Assembly: GCF_014646215.1 (NCBI RefSeq)
Contig: NZ_BMNA01000003.1
Coordinates: 310,001 to 374,000 of the forward strand
Reading direction: 5' to 3'
From: Nakamurella endophytica
Lineage (GTDB): Bacteria > Actinomycetota > Actinomycetes > Mycobacteriales > Nakamurellaceae
DNA: 64,000 bases
Shown: positions 63,324-64,000 of the stretch, one piece after another
Layout: each line of letters starts with the position of its first letter
Position numbering within the stretch: position 1 is the stretch's first letter
Position numbers and translations under genes: made by a program
The notes under the pieces: model-generated
Seen by the model: the letters and a program-made list of their open reading frames with translations, nothing else
Database searches by the model: none
Told to the model about the DNA's origin: nothing

Positions 63324-63354
63324 TTGACCTCCAGCGCTTGAGGTTACCCAGACT
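63324..63354 (+). promoter_or_regulatory. MerR-type promoter with operator
   Basis: TTGACC (63324-63329), 19-base spacer, CAGACT (63349-63354). Inside the spacer lies ACCTCCAGCGCTTGAGGT (63327-63344), an 18-bp inverted repeat with one mismatched pair. An overlong spacer holding a dyad is the hallmark of MerR-family control. Reads into the MerR gene and then the exporter. Confidence 0.75.
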
Positions 63355-63361
63355 GGACCGC

Positions 63362-63823
63362 ATGCGTGCAGCGAGCAGTGCCGGACGGGGCCAGGACGGC
63401 GCCCTGACCATCCAGCAGGTCGCCCGCCGGACCGGGCTGAGCGTCCCGACGCTGCGGTACTACGAGCAGATCGGCCTCGTCCCGCCGGTGCCGCGCGACC
63501 CGAGCAGTGGGCACCGACGCTACCCCGGATCCGCCGTGGAGCGGATCGAGTCGCTGGCGCACCTGCGGGCCGCCGGACTGTCGATCGACGCCATGCGCAC
63601 CCTGATGTCCACCGGCGGGCACGACGCGGACGGGATCACCGCCAAGCTCGGCCAGCTGGTCGCCCACCGCGACCGGGTCGCCGTCGAGATCGCCGCGCTG
63701 ACCACCCGTCTGCGGTACCTGGACAACCGGATCGACTACTGGCGCGCCGAACTCGCCGGTGACGCGGCCACGGCCGCCAAGCTCGCGCACGCCGCGGACG
63801 TGCTCGTCCGCGAGCTCACCTGA
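63362..63823 (+). CDS. MerR family transcriptional regulator
   Basis: 153 residues: HTH at about 15-60 (LTIQQVARRTGLSVPTLRYY, EQIGLVPPVPRDPSSGHRRY), then the second helix pair VERIESLAHLRAAGLSIDAM and a long dimerisation coiled coil. No C-terminal Cys cluster, so not a metal/redox SoxR-type sensor; more like NmlR/YfmP-type or drug-responding members. ATG 63362 (in-frame ATG 63338 lies inside the operator). It precedes an exporter gene, so it probably activates drug efflux or aldehyde-stress genes. Confidence 0.9.
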   Translation: MRAASSAGRGQDGALTIQQVARRTGLSVPTLRYYEQIGLVPPVPRDPSSGHRRYPGSAVERIESLAHLRAAGLSIDAMRTLMSTGGHDADGITAKLGQLVAHRDRVAVEIAALTTRLRYLDNRIDYWRAELAGDAATAAKLAHAADVLVRELT

Positions 63824-63894
63824 CCGACCTCGTACTGCGCGCGGGCGACCGTCCCGCCGGCATGCCCGCGCGCGCCCGACCGGAGGAATCCGCC

Positions 63895-64000
63895 TTGCCG
63901 CCCACCACCCGTCCACGGGCCGTCTTCGCGCTGGTCGCGACGGCCCAGTTCATGGTCGTCCTGGACACCGCGATCATCAACGTCGCACTGCCCTCGATGG
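63895..64000 (+). CDS. MFS transporter, DHA2-type drug exporter (partial, runs off the window)
   Basis: The first 35 residues are visible from TTG 63895 (GGAGGAATCCGCC upstream): PPTTRPRAVFALVATAQFMV then VLDTAIINVALPSM. This is the first membrane helix of DHA2-type exporters with the conserved motif L-D-x-T/A-I-V/I-N-V-A-L-P-x-M/I. Downstream of the MerR regulator, 71 bp apart, presumably one transcript. Confidence 0.85.
   Translation, partial: MPPTTRPRAVFALVATAQFMVVLDTAIINVALPSM

Overview
The window is about 72-75% G+C through most of its length and reads as a chromosomal segment of a free-living, aerobic actinobacterium. Evidence is the dense GTG/ATG starts with GTGA/ATGA overlaps, an IdeR/DtxR-type iron box, a deazaflavin (F420)-type reductase, a DLW-39 micro-protein beside tRNA-Ile/tRNA-Ala, an LAL-type LuxR regulator, and lipoproteins with very long Ser/Ala linkers after the lipobox. 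A Nakamurella-like lineage is my guess from the linker style; the genus is not proven here.

Layout. 1-5021: divergent siderophore-iron uptake (siderophore-interacting reductase and binding protein on the minus strand; two FecCD permeases and an ATPase on the plus strand) around an IdeR box at 1940-1958. 5031-9877: unlinked household genes (SDR, HAD phosphatase, SRPBCC, MarR, glutathione peroxidase, secreted phospholipase A2, TetR). 9916-23903: a 14-kb two-armed catabolic cluster around a GntR/FCD regulator and one divergent promoter region. The left arm has a FAD oxidase, a hydantoinase-like amidohydrolase, an M20 hydrolase broken by an in-frame TGA, and an RraA-like aldolase. The right arm has a complete polar-amino-acid ABC importer interleaved with a diaminopentanoate-dehydrogenase-like enzyme, a TctC-like protein without a signal peptide, an SDR, a cupin, an aminotransferase and a DapA-like protein. 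It looks like uptake and breakdown of an unknown cyclic amide or amino-acid derivative.

24191-28976: lipoprotein, aldo/keto reductase, formate/nitrite-type channel and a YtcJ-type amidohydrolase. 28999-37397: an amino-sugar type operon on the minus strand (CUT1 importer, ROK kinase, two Gfo/Idh/MocA oxidoreductases, NagA) with an IclR gene upstream. 37577-48671: mixed genes, including a GT39-like membrane glycosyltransferase, three VOC proteins, a DksA-type zinc finger, a WYL regulator, a decayed GNAT gene, a membrane protein and a 922-residue LuxR regulator. 48855-49248: tRNA-Ile(GAT), DLW-39 and tRNA-Ala(TGC).

49249 to about 53240 is a distinctly lower-GC island (about 55% in one counted line) directly after tRNA-Ala. 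It carries one 1190-residue SIR2-domain protein, a candidate NAD-depleting anti-phage protein. 53249-56572 returns to host-like DNA: F420-type reductase divergent from a TetR with two matched operators, a lipoprotein with two retropepsin-like DTGAS halves, and two small membrane proteins. 56631-62842: a ROK repressor divergent from a SIS-domain sugar isomerase/deglycase, a BadF-type kinase and an amino-acid-type ABC importer, a combination that suggests use of a glycated amino acid or amino sugar. The window ends with a small conserved protein, a MerR regulator with its operator, and the start of a DHA2-type MFS exporter.
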